From: Wurfbainia villosa
Lineage: Eukaryota; Streptophyta; Magnoliopsida; Zingiberales; Zingiberaceae
Assembly: GCA_025175895.1 (NCBI GenBank)
Contig: CM045989.1
Coordinates: 124,819,272 to 124,883,271 of the forward strand
Length of the DNA stretch: 64,000 nucleotides
Direction of reading: 5' to 3'
A program made the translations under genes and the position numbers. The notes beneath the pieces are model-generated. The model was not told where the DNA came from and did not search any database. It saw only the letters and a list, made by a program, of their open reading frames with translations. How positions within the stretch are numbered: the first letter of the stretch is position 1; every line of letters starts with the position of its first letter. Below are positions 41,324 through 55,600 of this stretch, in pieces.

Positions 41324-44300
41324 TGTAAAATACCACAGAAAAAAAAAATTTGGTTGGTGATGCCTGGTTAGGGATATACTTAGACCTAACTTAGATTTAA
41401 ATGGTATGGGTTTAATTAAATGGAGCTTAGGGTTAAATTAACCTAGGGTTAACTGAATTTTTGGGTTAATAGCTTATAGGATTAAACCCAACCCACTAAC
41501 CCTCAAAAACCCGATCCACTTCCTCTCCCTTTAACGCACGCCGTTCGCCGTTCTCTCCAGTTCCCAAATCGCGTTCTCTCCTTATCCATCGCGCGACTCC
41601 ACAGTTCCCCCAATCTTGCCGCCGCAAACCTTTCTTCTCCTCCATCTCGGAATCTCGCGCGCTGCCCTCCTCACCTCGCCGTCGCCCTGCGACCCACTGG
41701 CGCTCGCGATCCTCGAGCATAGCATCTTGAAATCCCCTTCTTCTCGCGATCTTTCTCCCTGCGGCAAGCGGCGATGACCCGCCTTGACGATGCCACGGAC
41801 GCGCCGACGGTGAAGGGGCGCGTAGCTGGGAGTCTGCGTCGGCAGCGGTTCGATTGGAAGCCGTTCTTCACGGTGATCGCCGAAGCAAGTGGCATGTTCC
41901 GGCGAGCAGAACAGGGGATAGGAAGGAGCGCTGCCGGTGGAGGTTCCAACCGCTGGTAAGTCGATCTGTTTCGATTTTTCTTTCGTTGATGTTGTTAATC
42001 CTGGTTGTCTGTGGCTGGGATTTGATCCGAGATGTGTATGTCCTGTGCGTGTGCTGTGGAGATGGGGAGGGGCTGTGAAGCTATGCCGATGTGTTGATGT
42101 TGGCTGTGAATCAAGCGGTGGAGCGAGCTGGAGGGTGGTTTTGTCGAAGTGTTATGCAGTTGTGAACAGGGGAGACGAGACGGAGGTTGTCGGTTCTATG
42201 GATGGCGCTGCCGGTGGTCCCCGGAGATAGTGGTCTGTTGGGTGAATGGCTGTGGGAGGTCTTCTGGTATGCGGCTGTGAGAGGGAGATGTGTCGGTTGT
42301 GCGTGAACGGAGGGGCTATGAAGTTGAGTCGGCTGTGAGCAAGGAGTGTTGGTTGTGTGAGACTGTGAAGGGTTTTAACTGTGATTTGGAGGGTTGCTCG
42401 ACTGTAGTTTAGTGAGAAGGGATTGATATGGAGTAGGGTGTTCCAATTAGGGTGTTAGATCCTAATTGGGTGTAACAGAGTAGTGTGAACAAGGTTGTGC
42501 CTATGGTGCTCTAATATGCTTTGTGTATGGGTGTGAAGAATTTGTGAATGATCTTTGAGATGCTCTGTTTGGGGATACTCAGTGTGGAGCCAAGAATAGT
42601 GAGTTGAATGTGAGTTCGGTTGAAGTAGAATAGGCGACCTATGGTAAGGCGACAAATTTGAAGGTTTTATTTATGTCCGTGGTGGGGTTGTGATCGACCT
42701 AGTGGTGCTTTGGGCGAGGGGATGAATGCTATTCGTGTGAATAAGTCGGAGTTCAATAGAAAGAGCTAAATTGGTGTGAATTGGCCATGAGTGATTAGGG
42801 GTTTCTAATGTGTAGTTAAGACAAGGATGCAACTATAGAAACAATATACTAGTAAATTAGTATGTTATCGTGTGCTGGAAATTAATCGTAACTGATGATA
42901 TTTGCAGGACCTGGATACAAGGCAAATATTCACGGACGTGAAGACAATTGGTGTCTCTGAAGCGGTGGGTAATTTCCTACAGTCCAGGTAGTTGTATTTC
43001 ATTGATTTAGTCATTGATATGAGCATGTTAGGTGTTCATATTACCTTGACCATGTTCTTTTTATCGTATGCTTGATCCTTTACTGCGTTGGCTATTAACT
43101 CTATTCTTGATATCATGTTTATTTTATCATGATTAGGAGTTATACATATAGGTGATGCAAGTAACTTAGAATTTGTTTAAGTTAAGTGCAAATGGTAAAG
43201 TCCGGATGACAACTTTGATTGTACATTGGGCAAAAGGTCATCCGTAGGTAGATAATGACTTTAACCTAGGGTTAGTTCTAGTACCCTTAGGTTGTATGTT
43301 ACCACCAGAACATGTGTTGTGTAAATGGTCGAGGAATGATACTTAGGGTATCGCCGGACCGGTGGTCCTAGCTTGTTATAATCGAGATGAGTCGACTCTC
43401 TACAGGATAGAGTGTCGTCTGAGTAGATTAGTATGACTCTCTGGTATGACTCTAGATGAAGTATTATGATCGATTAGTGCGACTCTCTACGGGATAGAGA
43501 GTGCGTGATCTAGATTAGTATGACTCTGAGGATAGAGAGTCTATGGTGGATGTCGGTATGTGAGACATTGCATTCATGCATTTACATGCATGCTGGCGCG
43601 AGGTCTCCCTTGTGGTTGAGAGTGTCGTCGGTCATCCTGCCTCACGTTACTCATAGGAGGAGTCACCGTGGGAGGGCGAGCATTAGTGCCGCACTCTACC
43701 ACTATAGGCGGTGGTAGTTGGATTTGCGTGCCATAGTCCTGCGTGTGTGGTACTCGACCACTCATGGGTAGTATTTGTCGGGTGACCAGCGGGGACCCCC
43801 ATCGTGTAGCTTGCTCTTTACGCTTATATGCTACTCGATCATCACCCACTCGGCCACTCGAGAGTAGTGGTTGGTGTTGAGTTGGGATAGTTGTCATGCT
43901 CGAGCCACCAGAGGCCACCTGGTCGTGGTAGCTTTAGGGTGTGAGCATGACCATGCATCTTTGCATAGTACTATCGATGGCGCTTTGCATATTACCATAT
44001 ATATATACATATATACATGTATATATATATATATGGATATATATATTAATATATATATATGGAGATTATATATATATATATATGATATATATATATGATT
44101 ATTGTGATGTTGCATTTGTTTGTACTATGCTTGTTGCATTTGGTGGACATCATATTCATGCATGTTTCTTGCATTATGTTATCTGATTGTATCGGATGTT
44201 GGTATGTGTTGGATAGACCATAGATACCTTGACTTAGCATGAGTAGATTATGTGTTGAGTTGATTACTCTTCTGTTATATATATATATATGTTGGATATA

Positions 44301-44851
44301 TGTTGAGTTGGATCAGTAAGCGTATGAGACTTTAGGTATATGCATTTTATATTATTCATTGATTAGGATATAGGCTTGTATTTATATACTATCTTGATAT
44401 ACTGTTGTACATCTAGAGAATGTAGTTGAAATACATGTGATATTACATATATACATGTTTCTATTATCTGATGAGTTTTACTCACCACCCCTCGCGGACC
44501 ACAGGTTTCATCGCCCGTAGCAGTAGTGACCGTGATGGACTTGGAACACGCGTGGCATCATCTCATCTCAACTCGAGTCCGGATTTTTGTGTTCTCATTG
44601 TATTTTATGGATTTGTTTTATGTATAATGATTGTAGTTGTGACTATTGATGTTGTACCCTTTTCTTCCTTTGGTTTTATTATGGTGTCTGAGTGTGTTAG
44701 TCATACCGGTATGTGTTGATTGTAGTATGTTTCAATACATATGTATTGTTGTTATTGTGGGCCTCACGGGCCTTATATTAACCGAAATGTTGCCACGCAC
44801 AGGAGGTGTCGTCGCTTTGATTTTCGCTCAGATGCTCTCTCTGGCGTGACA
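41324..44851 (+). mobile_element. Array LTR2
   Basis: 3,528 bp with the same termini. From about 42,460 to 44,850 it carries dense small differences from LTR1, 3 and 4, concentrated at CAG, CTG and CCG triplets. The rest is nearly identical to the others. Confidence 0.92.
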
Positions 44852-47800
44852 ACTTTATTGGTATCGTGAGCCCAAGGTTCTGCGATGCCATACAATGTTG
44901 TTTTTGTGTCGAGTCTTGGATTCTCGGGAGTCGATTTATTCGGTTTTGGTTTTTGAGATGAGATGGACAGCGGTCTGAGCTCCAAGCAGCACGAGGTAAG
45001 AATTCCTGAAAAACTTATGGTTTAGTAGATATTTATCTAAACTTGATCAATAGGTGTATACAATAGAGTTATGACACCTTTGCAGACTTGTAGTAGGGGT
45101 CGTCCACCGAGGCGACCAACCGGAGTGACCTTTGGGGTCGATACTCCTGGTTATGTTGACTATGCTTTTAATGTTAATAACGGGGAATAACTTGTAGTGA
45201 GTTGGTTATTGTTCGTAGCCGTGGTATGAGTTGACCCCGGAAATGACCTGTTGGGTCTGTGAGTCTTGAACCTGGGTCGAGAAGGTGATTTACCTTTGAG
45301 AGTCGACTGATACCGAGTCGGAAAATAGGCGCAAGTCGTCACATTTATTATGGAAATCAGAGACTACAGTCTTAGAGATTTCCACTAACTGTGCTAGTCA
45401 GATCATTACCTGTGGATAATGAAGCTTATGTAGACTATTTGTTGGTGCAGATAGCGAAAGGTTAGGTTACGGTGTTTCATAGGGATTTTGTCCCGGAGTT
45501 GTTCGTACTGAGTTGTATAACTTTGAGAGTACTTTGAGTACTTAACTCATGTTATACCGAGAAAGAAGAGTTGTCTGCATACCAAGATTATCGAGATCGC
45601 TTCAGATTTGGTGATAAATGCAGAAAATAATCTTCGGGAAATAAAACATCACTTGATCATGGTTTAGTGATGTTGAAAGAGTGTATTTCCTCATGTCACT
45701 TTTAGTGACACATTGTAAGGAATTCTTGAGCTTCAAGAAAGGGTGTTCGGTTAGTAACAGTGTACTGTGCAGAGTCGTGAGACTTGCAGAGGTTACGACC
45801 ACCTAATAGCTCAAGAAGATGAATGTATATTTTAAGCCACCTACGATTGTTGGCTTATAGTTGGATTAGGATGCCGGGATCTTCTATCAGATCCTACCGG
45901 AAGACGTTGGATTGAGACAAGAGTTTAGAAATGACTCCGTACAAGGGTTTAAGAGTTGGAGACCGATAAGCAAATATTGCAGGTCAACTTAATAGAGTTA
46001 GAAGTCTCCGAATGTTGGATAAAAGGAGCAATATCAAGGTCACAGGCCTTGAGCTACTTTTCGATTATAGAAGACCAATCGCAGATCATCAGAATGTTCT
46101 TGTGGATATCAGCAAAATCAGAACAAAGACTTCGAAGGGATTATGTGCGTGCAGTGCATATCACGAAGACACGCGAAGTCAAATTATCCGTTGGAGCAGT
46201 TCAACTGTTGCTATTGTTGAGCAACCAGGACAGTGGAGGAGGTGTACCTTAAAGACTCAGTTGAAGACTACCAATGGTGTTCCGGGAGGATGATGCACCG
46301 TCTCGACAGCAGAGATCAGCACAGAAGATTGTGTTATCTTAACAACAACAACCTACTATCTCAGGCGTGGTTGGAGTTCCTTGATACTCCCCTTCAGCAG
46401 AAATCAACACAGAAGCAGCATCAGCAGAAGACATCATAGAAGATTCAGCAGACAACAACAGTTACCTCCAGATGTGATTTGATTAGTACAGAAGAGAGAG
46501 TATACGACGATGGTCGTATTTATTCAGTATTCTATAATTGCAGCTCGTAGGATTAAGGGATGGATCAGATGATCTAGGGAAAAATCCCCGAGGCATTCGT
46601 CGCAGAAATGCGACCGCTTTGTTGCGGACTGTTGAATCTGATCTTTTCTCTTCGGAGAAAGGCCGAGACCTGTGTGGAGCCTTTTGGATCGGATCAACAG
46701 ATATTTGATCGTTCAGGGTATGATTTTAGTTTACTCTCAAAGTTAATATATTGAGAGATGCTTGTAGTTACAGGTATCTGTGTCTAGAACATTCTTAGTT
46801 TGATTAGAAGGGTCCTTTACATCGACTTGGGGGTCGATGGTATCTCTACCGTCAAGTAAGATGAGTATCAACAATTAAGAAGTCAAGGGATGCCCTTAGA
46901 CTCGGATAGACATATCTTTACTGTAGACATATCCTTACGGATGGTCAAGTTGTTGAGATTATAGTATGATTATGTCTCTCAAATGTGCGTATAATCCGAG
47001 AGCATACGGATGTAATTTCGGATGAACTCCTAGTCTTGCCGTTGCTTAGGCAAGTGGAGTAGGCGATCGAAATGATTGCGAAAATAGTCCGGTATCGAAG
47101 ATCACATATCGAGTGATAGTTTTGTAGGTATCAGTGTTGCTAAACACTATAGAAATTGGAAGAATGTAAGTTGTAATTATAGGAGATGTTGGAGGGGATA
47201 ATTATCTATCCCAGTATTTCTCCTTGAGAAGATCCGGTACTCTTTGTTGAAAGAGAGATGGACCTTTGAGATTATGCATCGATTATCGAAGATGGAATGC
47301 GATAATTGTTGAAAGTAAATATCGTACGTTGAGGATAAATGATCTGTTTAGATCAGCGAATAACACCTGTGTATACTCTAGGATTGGTTTACGACTGGAG
47401 TGTTGATATCGTAGTGACATGGCGTCATACAATTATCATTGTCGTTGTGATGATAAATATATGTCATCAGCTTAGAGTAAAAAGGGGATGCAGGTGTGTG
47501 GAGACGACAATTTCATACTTGGTATAAATTGTATGAATTTTGATTAAGTTGCTAGACTAATTAACGATTTAGTCGTCATTGGATTTGAGAATCGTGTATC
47601 CTTAACACGATTGGATCCTTTGTAGTTGTTGGAGTTGCGTAACTCAGCCCTATTGATTGTAGTAGTTGGAGTTCTTTCGATCAGATAGATGGGCGATTTT
47701 CCTTGTATGTTTTGGTTAGTTCTGTAGATGTGGATAGAATGTTTGGCATTACTATACCACGGACTTGTTTGACAAAGGTGATGATGGAAATCATTTAGTA

Positions 47801-49064
47801 AGTGGTGAAACCGATTTACAAGACCTAGACGACTTAACTTTTACATGAGTATTAGTTAACCCTTCCGAGTGGATAAAAGGATGATGTACGCAAATGCGTG
47901 CGTTTCAGTGGATCGGAACAATTCATATCTTATGCTTATGTCGCTTAAGGAACTACGAGATAAGCGGTCATACTTATGACGTGGGCTTAGTAGTTATTAT
48001 CCTGATTAGTAGATGTATGGAGCAGGAATGCTCATGGGATTTTGGATTTGCTACTGGGTAGCTACTATAGAGTTGTTGGAACTCGAACAATTGCAACAAG
48101 GGACATTGGTCGCTAAAGTCTCCCATGCACTTACAGAGTGTGTGGTGGAGTGGATTTTTGAATGGTTGATGGACTCCCATTTTAAGAAAATAATCCCCCA
48201 TCTCTGATAAGGATAGTGGGTTGAGTTGCAATGTTTAAGGTAGAGTTGCTCTGAATTTGAGATGGGCTATATACCTTGGTGGTACTGAGATTGAAATGCT
48301 TATACTGGTAGAACGGTATAAAAAGAGATATGACAGATTTTGCTGCTCGATGTTTAGTATGCCAGTAGGTGAAGGCTGAACATCAGAAACTTGTTGGATT
48401 GCTCTAGAAAATTCCAAATTCCGGAATGGAAGTGGGAGCATATCACTATTGATTTCGTTACGAGGTTGCCTAGAACCCATAAAAGACATGATGTGATTTG
48501 GGTGATCGTGGATCGACTAACCGAATCAGCTCATTTCCTTCCTATTCGTGGGTCGTACTCGTTGGATCGTCCGACAAAGTTGTGCCGAAAGATTATCAGA
48601 CTGCACAGAGTACTTTTGAGTACTATATCTGATAGAGACCCGCGATTTACCTTGCGATTTTGGTAGAGTCTGACGTACTACGGGCATAGAGTTCGACTCA
48701 AGATACAACATTTCATCCATAGACGGATGGACATGAGCGTATGATTCGCATACATTGGAAAATCTATTGAGATCCTATATCATGGATTTGAGGCGTTAGG
48801 AGGACCACGTTCATTCAGTGGAATCTGCCTATAACGACCGAAGAGTTACGTAGACCGGGGACGAAAACCATCCGACTTATAAAAGTTGGATGACAGCATC
48901 ATACCGATGAGGAGGCTACGTGAGAGCTGGAAGATACTATCCGAGCTCGATACCCTCATCTGTTCACTTGAGGAATGTATGTGGTTCTTTCGGAAACTTG
49001 TTTAAAGTAATTTTTTCATGTTAGTACGAAATTTGGGGACCAAATTTTTATAAGTGGGGGGGAA
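44852..49064 (+). mobile_element. Array internal region 2
   Basis: The primer site at 44,859 reads TGGTATCGTGAGC, altered at the CAG. Purine tract at 49,052-49,064. It differs from copies 1, 3 and 4 at several shared positions and retains a TGG codon in the integrase region where 1 and 3 have TAG. A dense-difference patch lies at about 47,620-48,880. Confidence 0.9.
48391..48666 (+). pseudogene. Integrase core remnant, internal region 2 (least damaged copy)
   Basis: A 91-codon open frame with KWEHITIDFVTRLPRTHKRHD, VIWVIVDRLTESAHFLPI and SDRDPRFTLRFW, matching the first two acidic residues of the retroviral integrase core. Upstream and downstream parts are out of frame. Confidence 0.75.
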
Positions 49065-51799
49065 TGTAAAATACCACAGAAAAAAAAAATTTGGTTGGTG
49101 ATGCCTGGTTAGGGATATACTTAGACCTAACTTAGATTTAAATGGTATGGGTTTAATTAAATGGAGCTTAGGGTTAAATTAACCTAGGGTTAACTGAATT
49201 TTTGGGTTAATAGCTTATAGGATTAAACCCAACCCACTAACCCTCAAAAACCCGATCCACTTCCTCTCCCTTTAACGCACGCCGTTCGCCGTTCTCTCCA
49301 GTTCCCAAATCGCGTTCTCTCCTTATCCATCGCGCGACTCCACAGTTCCCCCAATCTTGCCGCCGCAAACCTTTCTTCTCCTCCATCTCAGAATCTCGCC
49401 TCCGCCTCACCTCGCCGTCGCCTGCGACCCATGCGCTCGCGATCCTCGAGCATAGCATCTTGAAATCCCCTTCTTCTCGCGATCTTTCTCCCTGCGGCAA
49501 GCGGCGATGACCCGCCTTGATGATGCCACGGACGCGCCGACGGTGAAGGGGCGCGTAGCTGGGAGTCTGCGTCGGCAGCGGTTCGATTGGAAGCCGTTCT
49601 TCACGGTGATCGCCGAAGCAAGTGGCATGTTCCGGCGAGCAGAACAGGGGATAGGAATGAGCGCTGCCGGTGGAGGTTCCAACCGCTGGTAAGTCGATCT
49701 GTTTCGATTTTTCTTTCGTTGATGTTGTTAATCCTGGTTGTCTATGGCTGGGATTTGATCCGAGATGTGTATGTCCTGTGCGTGTGCTGTGGAGATGGGG
49801 AGGGGCTGTGAAGCTATGCCGATGTGTTGATGTTGGCTGTGAATCAAGCGGTGGAGCGAGCTGGAGGGTGGTTTTGTCGAAGTGTTATGCAGTTGTGAAC
49901 AAGGGAGACGAGACGGAGGTTGTCGGTTCTATGGATGGCGCTGCCGGTGGTCCCCGGAGATAGTGGTCTGTTGGGTGAATGGCTGTGGGAGGTCTTCTGG
50001 TATGCGGCTGTGAGAGGGAGATGTGTCGGTTGTGCGTGAACGGAGGGGCTATGAAGTTGAGTCGGCTGTGAGCAAGGAGTGTTGGTTGTGTGAGACTGTG
50101 AAGGGTTTTAACTGTGATTTGGAGGGTTGCTCGACTGTAGTTTAGTGAGAAGGGATTGATATGGAGTAGGGTGTTCCAATTAGGGTGTTAGATCCCTAAT
50201 TGGGGTGTAACGGGAGTAGCTGTGAACAAGGTTGTGCCTATGGTGCTCTAATATGCTTTGTGTATGGGCTGTGAAGGACTGTGAATGATGCTGAGATGCT
50301 CTGTTTGGGGATACTCGAGTGTGGAGCCAAGAATAGTGAGTTGAATGTGAGTTCGGTTGAAGTAGAATAGACAGCCTATGGTAAGACGACAAATTTGAAG
50401 GTTTTATTTATGTCCCGTGGTGGGGTTGTGATCGACCTAGTGGTGCGCTGGAGCGAGGGGGATGAATGCTATTCGTGTGAATAAGTCGGGAGTTCAATAG
50501 AAAGAGCTAAATTGGTGTGAATTGGCCATGAGTGATTAGGGGGTTTCTAATTTGTATTTAATAAAAGGATGCAAATATAGAAACAATATACTAGTAAATT
50601 AGTATGTTATCGTGTGCTGGAAATTAATCGTAACTGATGATATTTGCAGGACATGGATACAAGGCAAATATTCACGGACGTGAAGACAATTGGTGTCTAC
50701 AAAGCAGGTGGGTAATTTCCTACCTGGTCCGGGTAGTTGTATTTCATTCAGATTTAGTCATTGATATGAGCATGTTAGGTGTTCATATTACCTTGACCCT
50801 GTTCTTTTTATCGTATGCTTGATCCTTTACCGTTGGCTATTAACTCTATTGCTGATATCATGTTTATTTTATCATGATTAGGAGTTATACATATAGGTGA
50901 TGCAAGTAACTTAGAATTTGTTTAAGTTAAGTGCAAATGGTAAAGTCCGGATGACAACTTGATTGTACATTGGGCAAAAAGGTCATCCGTAGGTAGATAA
51001 TGACTTTAACCTAGGGTTAGTTCTAGTACCCTTAGGTTGTATGTTACCACCGAACATGTGTTGTGTAAATGGTCAGAGGAATGATACTTAGGGTATCGCT
51101 ACGGACCGGTGGTCCTAGCTTGTTATAATCAGATGAGTACGACTCTCTACAGGATAGAGAGTGCGTCGAGTAGATTAGTATGACTCTCTACAGGATAGAG
51201 AGTATTATGATCAGTTGAGTACGACTCTCTACAGGATAGAGAGTGCGTCGAGTAGATTGGTATGACTCTCTACAGGATAGAGAGTCTATGGTGGATGTCT
51301 GTATGTGAGACATTGCATTCATGCATTTACATGCACGCTGGCGACGAGGTCTCCCTTGTGGTTGAGAGGGTCGTCACATCTCCTCCACGGTTACTCATAG
51401 GAGGAGTAACCGGTGTGAGGGCAGAGCATCGAGGTGCCGCACTCTACCACTATAGACGGTGGTAGTTGGATTTACGTGTCGTAGTCCTGCGTGTGTGGTA
51501 CTCGACCACTCATGGGTAGTATTGTCGGAGTGACCAGCGGCGGAGGACCCCCATCGTGTAGCTTGCGCTTTACGCTTATATGCTACTCGATCATACTGCC
51601 CACTCGGCCACTCGAGAGTAGTGGTTGGTGTTGAGTTGGGACAGTTGTCATGCTCGAGCCACCGAGGCCACACTGGGGTCGTGGTAGCTTTAGTGGTGAC
51701 ATGACCATGCATCTTTGCATAGCCGTATCGATGGCGCTTTGCATATTACCATATATATATACATATATGCATGTATATATATATATATATATTGATGGT

Positions 51800-51841
<42 letters not shown>

Positions 51842-52682
51842 ATGGTTGAGATTTATATATATATGGATACACTATATATATATGATTATTGTGATGTTGC
51901 ATTTGTTTGTACTATGCTTGCTGCATTTGGGTGGACATCATATTCATGCATATCTCTTGCATTTGTTATACGATTGTGTCGGATGTTGGTATGTGTTGGA
52001 CAAACCATAGATACCTTGACCTGTAGCATGAGTAGATTATGTGTTGGTATTACTCTTCCCATTATATATATGTTGGATATATGTTCAGTTAGATCGAGTA
52101 GCGTAGCGCATTGGTATGTCCGCATTTTATGTTATTCATTTCGTTAGATTCGATATGCTTGTATTTACATACTATACTGATATACCTGTTGTACATCTAG
52201 ATATGTCGTTGAAATACATGTGATATTACATATATATATGTTTTCTATTACCTGCTGAGTTTTACTCACCACCCCAGCGGACCCTAGGTTTTTCATCGCC
52301 TGTAATGTGCCGTGATGGACTTGGAACACCGGTGACATCATCTCATCTCAACTCCGAGAGTCCTGATTTTTGTGTTCTCATTGTATTCCGTTATGGATTT
52401 GTTTTATGTAATGATTGTAGTTGTGACTATTGATGTTGTACCCTTTTCTTCCTTCTCGGTTTTATTATGGTGTCCCAGTCGGTGTTAGTCATACCTATCT
52501 TGTGTGTTGTCGTTTGTTTATTGTAGTATTTTTACACATTGCCATGTGTAGTTTTTGTTTTAAAACAAAATTATTTTTGTTATTGTGGGCCTACGGGCCT
52601 TATATTAACGAAATGTTGCCACGCATGAGGAGGTGTCGTCATCCGCTTGATTTTCGGCTCGGTATGCTCTCGGGGCGTGACA
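49065..52682 (+). mobile_element. Array LTR3
   Basis: 3,618 bp with the same termini and the best-preserved hairpin minisatellite. Small-difference patches occur at about 49,385-49,440, 51,370-51,710 and 52,080-52,640. Confidence 0.92.
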
Positions 52683-55600
52683 ACTTTATTGGTATCAGAG
52701 CCCAAGGTTCTGCGATGCCATACAATGTTGTTTTTGTGTCGAGTCTTGGATTCTCGGGAGTCGATTTTTTCGGTTTTGGTTTTTGAAATGAGATGGACAG
52801 CGGTCTGAGCTCCAAGCAACACGAGGTAAGAATTCTTGAAAAACTTATGGTTTAGTAGATATTTATCTAAACTTGATCAATAGGTGTATACAATAGAGTT
52901 ATGACACCTTTGCAGACTTGTAGTAGGGGTCGTCCACCGAGGCGACCAACCGGAGTGACCTTTAGGGTCGATACTCCTGGTTATGTTGACTATGCTTTTA
53001 ATGTTAATAACAGGGAATAACCTGTAGTGAGTTGGTTATTGTTCGTAGCCGTGGTGTGAGTTGACCCCGGAAATGACCTGTTGGGTCTGTGAGTCTTGAA
53101 CCTGGGTCGAGAAGGTGATTTACCTTTGAGAGTCGACTGATACCGAGTCGGAAAATAGGCGCAAGTCGTCACATTTATTATGGAAATCAGAGACTACAGT
53201 CTTAGAGATTTCCACTAACTGTGCTAGTCAGATCATTACCTGTGGATAATGAACAGACTTGTAGACTATTTGTTGGTGCAGATAGCGAAAGGTTAGGTTA
53301 CGGTGTTTCATAGGGATTTTGTCCCTGAGTTGTTCGTACTGAGTTGTATAACTTTGAGAGTACTTTGAGTACTTAACTCATGTTATCTGAGAAAGAAGAG
53401 TTGTCCGCATACCGATGCTCGAGATCAAGCCCGGTATTTGGTGATAAATGCGTAAAATAATCTTCGGGAAATAAAACATCACTTGATCATGGTTTAGTGA
53501 TGTTGAAAGAGTGTATTTCCTCGTGTCACTTTTAGTGACACATTGTAAGGAATTCTTGAGCTTCAAGAAAGGGTGTTCGGTTAGTAATCGATTATCTCGC
53601 GTAGTCGTGAGACTTGCAGAGGTTACGACCACCTAATAGCTCAAGAAGATGAATGTATATTTTAAGCCACCTACGATTGTTGGCTTATAGTTGGATTAGG
53701 ATGCCGGGATCTTCTATCAGATCCTACCGGAAGACGTTGGATTGAGACAAGAGTTTAGAAATGACTCCGTACAAGGGTTTAAGAGTTGGAGACCGATAAG
53801 CAAATATTGCAGGTCAACTTAATAGAGTTAGAAGTCTCCGAATGTTGGATAAAAGGAGCAATATCAGGGTCATAGGCCTTGAGCTACTTTTCGATTATAG
53901 AAGACCAATCGCAGATCATCAGAATGTTCTTGTGGATATCAGCAAAATCAGAACAAAGACTTCGAAGGGATTATGTGCGTGCAGTGCATATCACGAAGAC
54001 ACGCGAAGTCAAATTATCCGTTGGAGCAGTTCAACTGTTGCTATTGTTGAGCAACCAGGACAGTGGAGGAGGTGTACCTTAAAGACTCAGTTGAAGACTA
54101 CCAATGGTGTTCCGGGAGGATGATGCACCGTCTCGACAGCAGAGATCAGCACAGAAGATTGTGTTATCTTAACAACAACAACCTACTATCTCAGGCGTGG
54201 TTGGAGTTCCTTGATACTCCCCTTCAGCAGAAATCAACACAGAAGCAGCATCAGCAGAAGACATCATAGAAGATTCAGCAGACAACAACAGTTACCTCCA
54301 GATGTGATTTGATTAGTACAGAAGAGAGAGTATACGACAATGGTCGATTTATTGATATTCTATAATTGCATTTCGTAGGATTAAGGGATGGATCGGATGA
54401 TCTAGGAAAAATCCCGAGGCATTCGTCCGCAAATGCGACCGCTTTGTTGCGGTGTTGAATCGATCTTTTCTCTTCTGAGAAAGGCCGAGACTCGTGGAGC
54501 CTTTTGGATCGGATCAATGATATTTGATCGCTCAGTGGTATGATTTTAGTTTACTCTCAAAGTTAATATATTGAGAGATGCTTGTAGTTACAGGTATCTG
54601 TTTCTAGAACATTCTTAGTTTGATTAGAAGGGTCCTTTACATCGACATGGGTGTCGATGGTATCTCTACCGTCAAGTAAGATGAGTATCAACAATTAAGA
54701 AGTCAAGGGATGCCCTTAGACTCGGATAGACATATCTTTACTGTAGACATATCCTTACGGATGGTCAAGTTGTTGAGATTATAGTATGATTATGTCTCTC
54801 AAATGTGCGTATAATCCGAGAGCATACGGATGTAATTTCGGATGAACTCCTAGTCTTGCCGTTGCTTAGGCAAGTGGAGTAGGCGATCGAAATGATTCGA
54901 AAATAGTCCGTATCGAAGATCACATATCGAGTGATAGTTTTGTAGGTATCAGTGTTGCTAAACACTATAGAAATTGGAAGAATGTAAGTTGTAATTATAG
55001 GAGATGTTGGAGGGGATAATTATCTATCCCAGTATTTCTCCTTGAGAAGATCCGGTACTCTTTGTTGAAAGAGAGATGGACCTTTGAAATTATGCATCGA
55101 TTATCGAAGATGGAATGCGATAATTGTTGAAAGTAAATATCGTACGTTGAGGATAAATGATCTGTTTAGATCAGCGAATAACACCTGTGTATACTCTAGG
55201 ATTGGTTTACGACTGGAGTGTTGATATCGTAGTGACATGGCGTCATACAATTATCATTGTCGTTGTGATGATTGATATATCATCAGCTTAGAGTAAAAAG
55301 GGGATGCAGGTGTGTGGAGACGACAATTTCATACTTGGTATAAATTGTATGAATTTTGATTAAGTTGCTAGACTAATTAACGATTTAGTCGTCATTGGAT
55401 TTGAGAATCGTGTATCCTTAACACGATTGGATCCTTTTGTAGTTGTTGGAGTTGCGTAACTTGGCCCTTTGTTGATTGTGGTAGTTGGAGTTGCGCTCGA
55501 TCCTGATAGATGGCGATTTTCCTTGTATGTTTTGGTTAGTTCTGTAGATGTGGATAGAATGTTTGGCATTACTATACCACGGACTTGTTTGACAAAGGTG

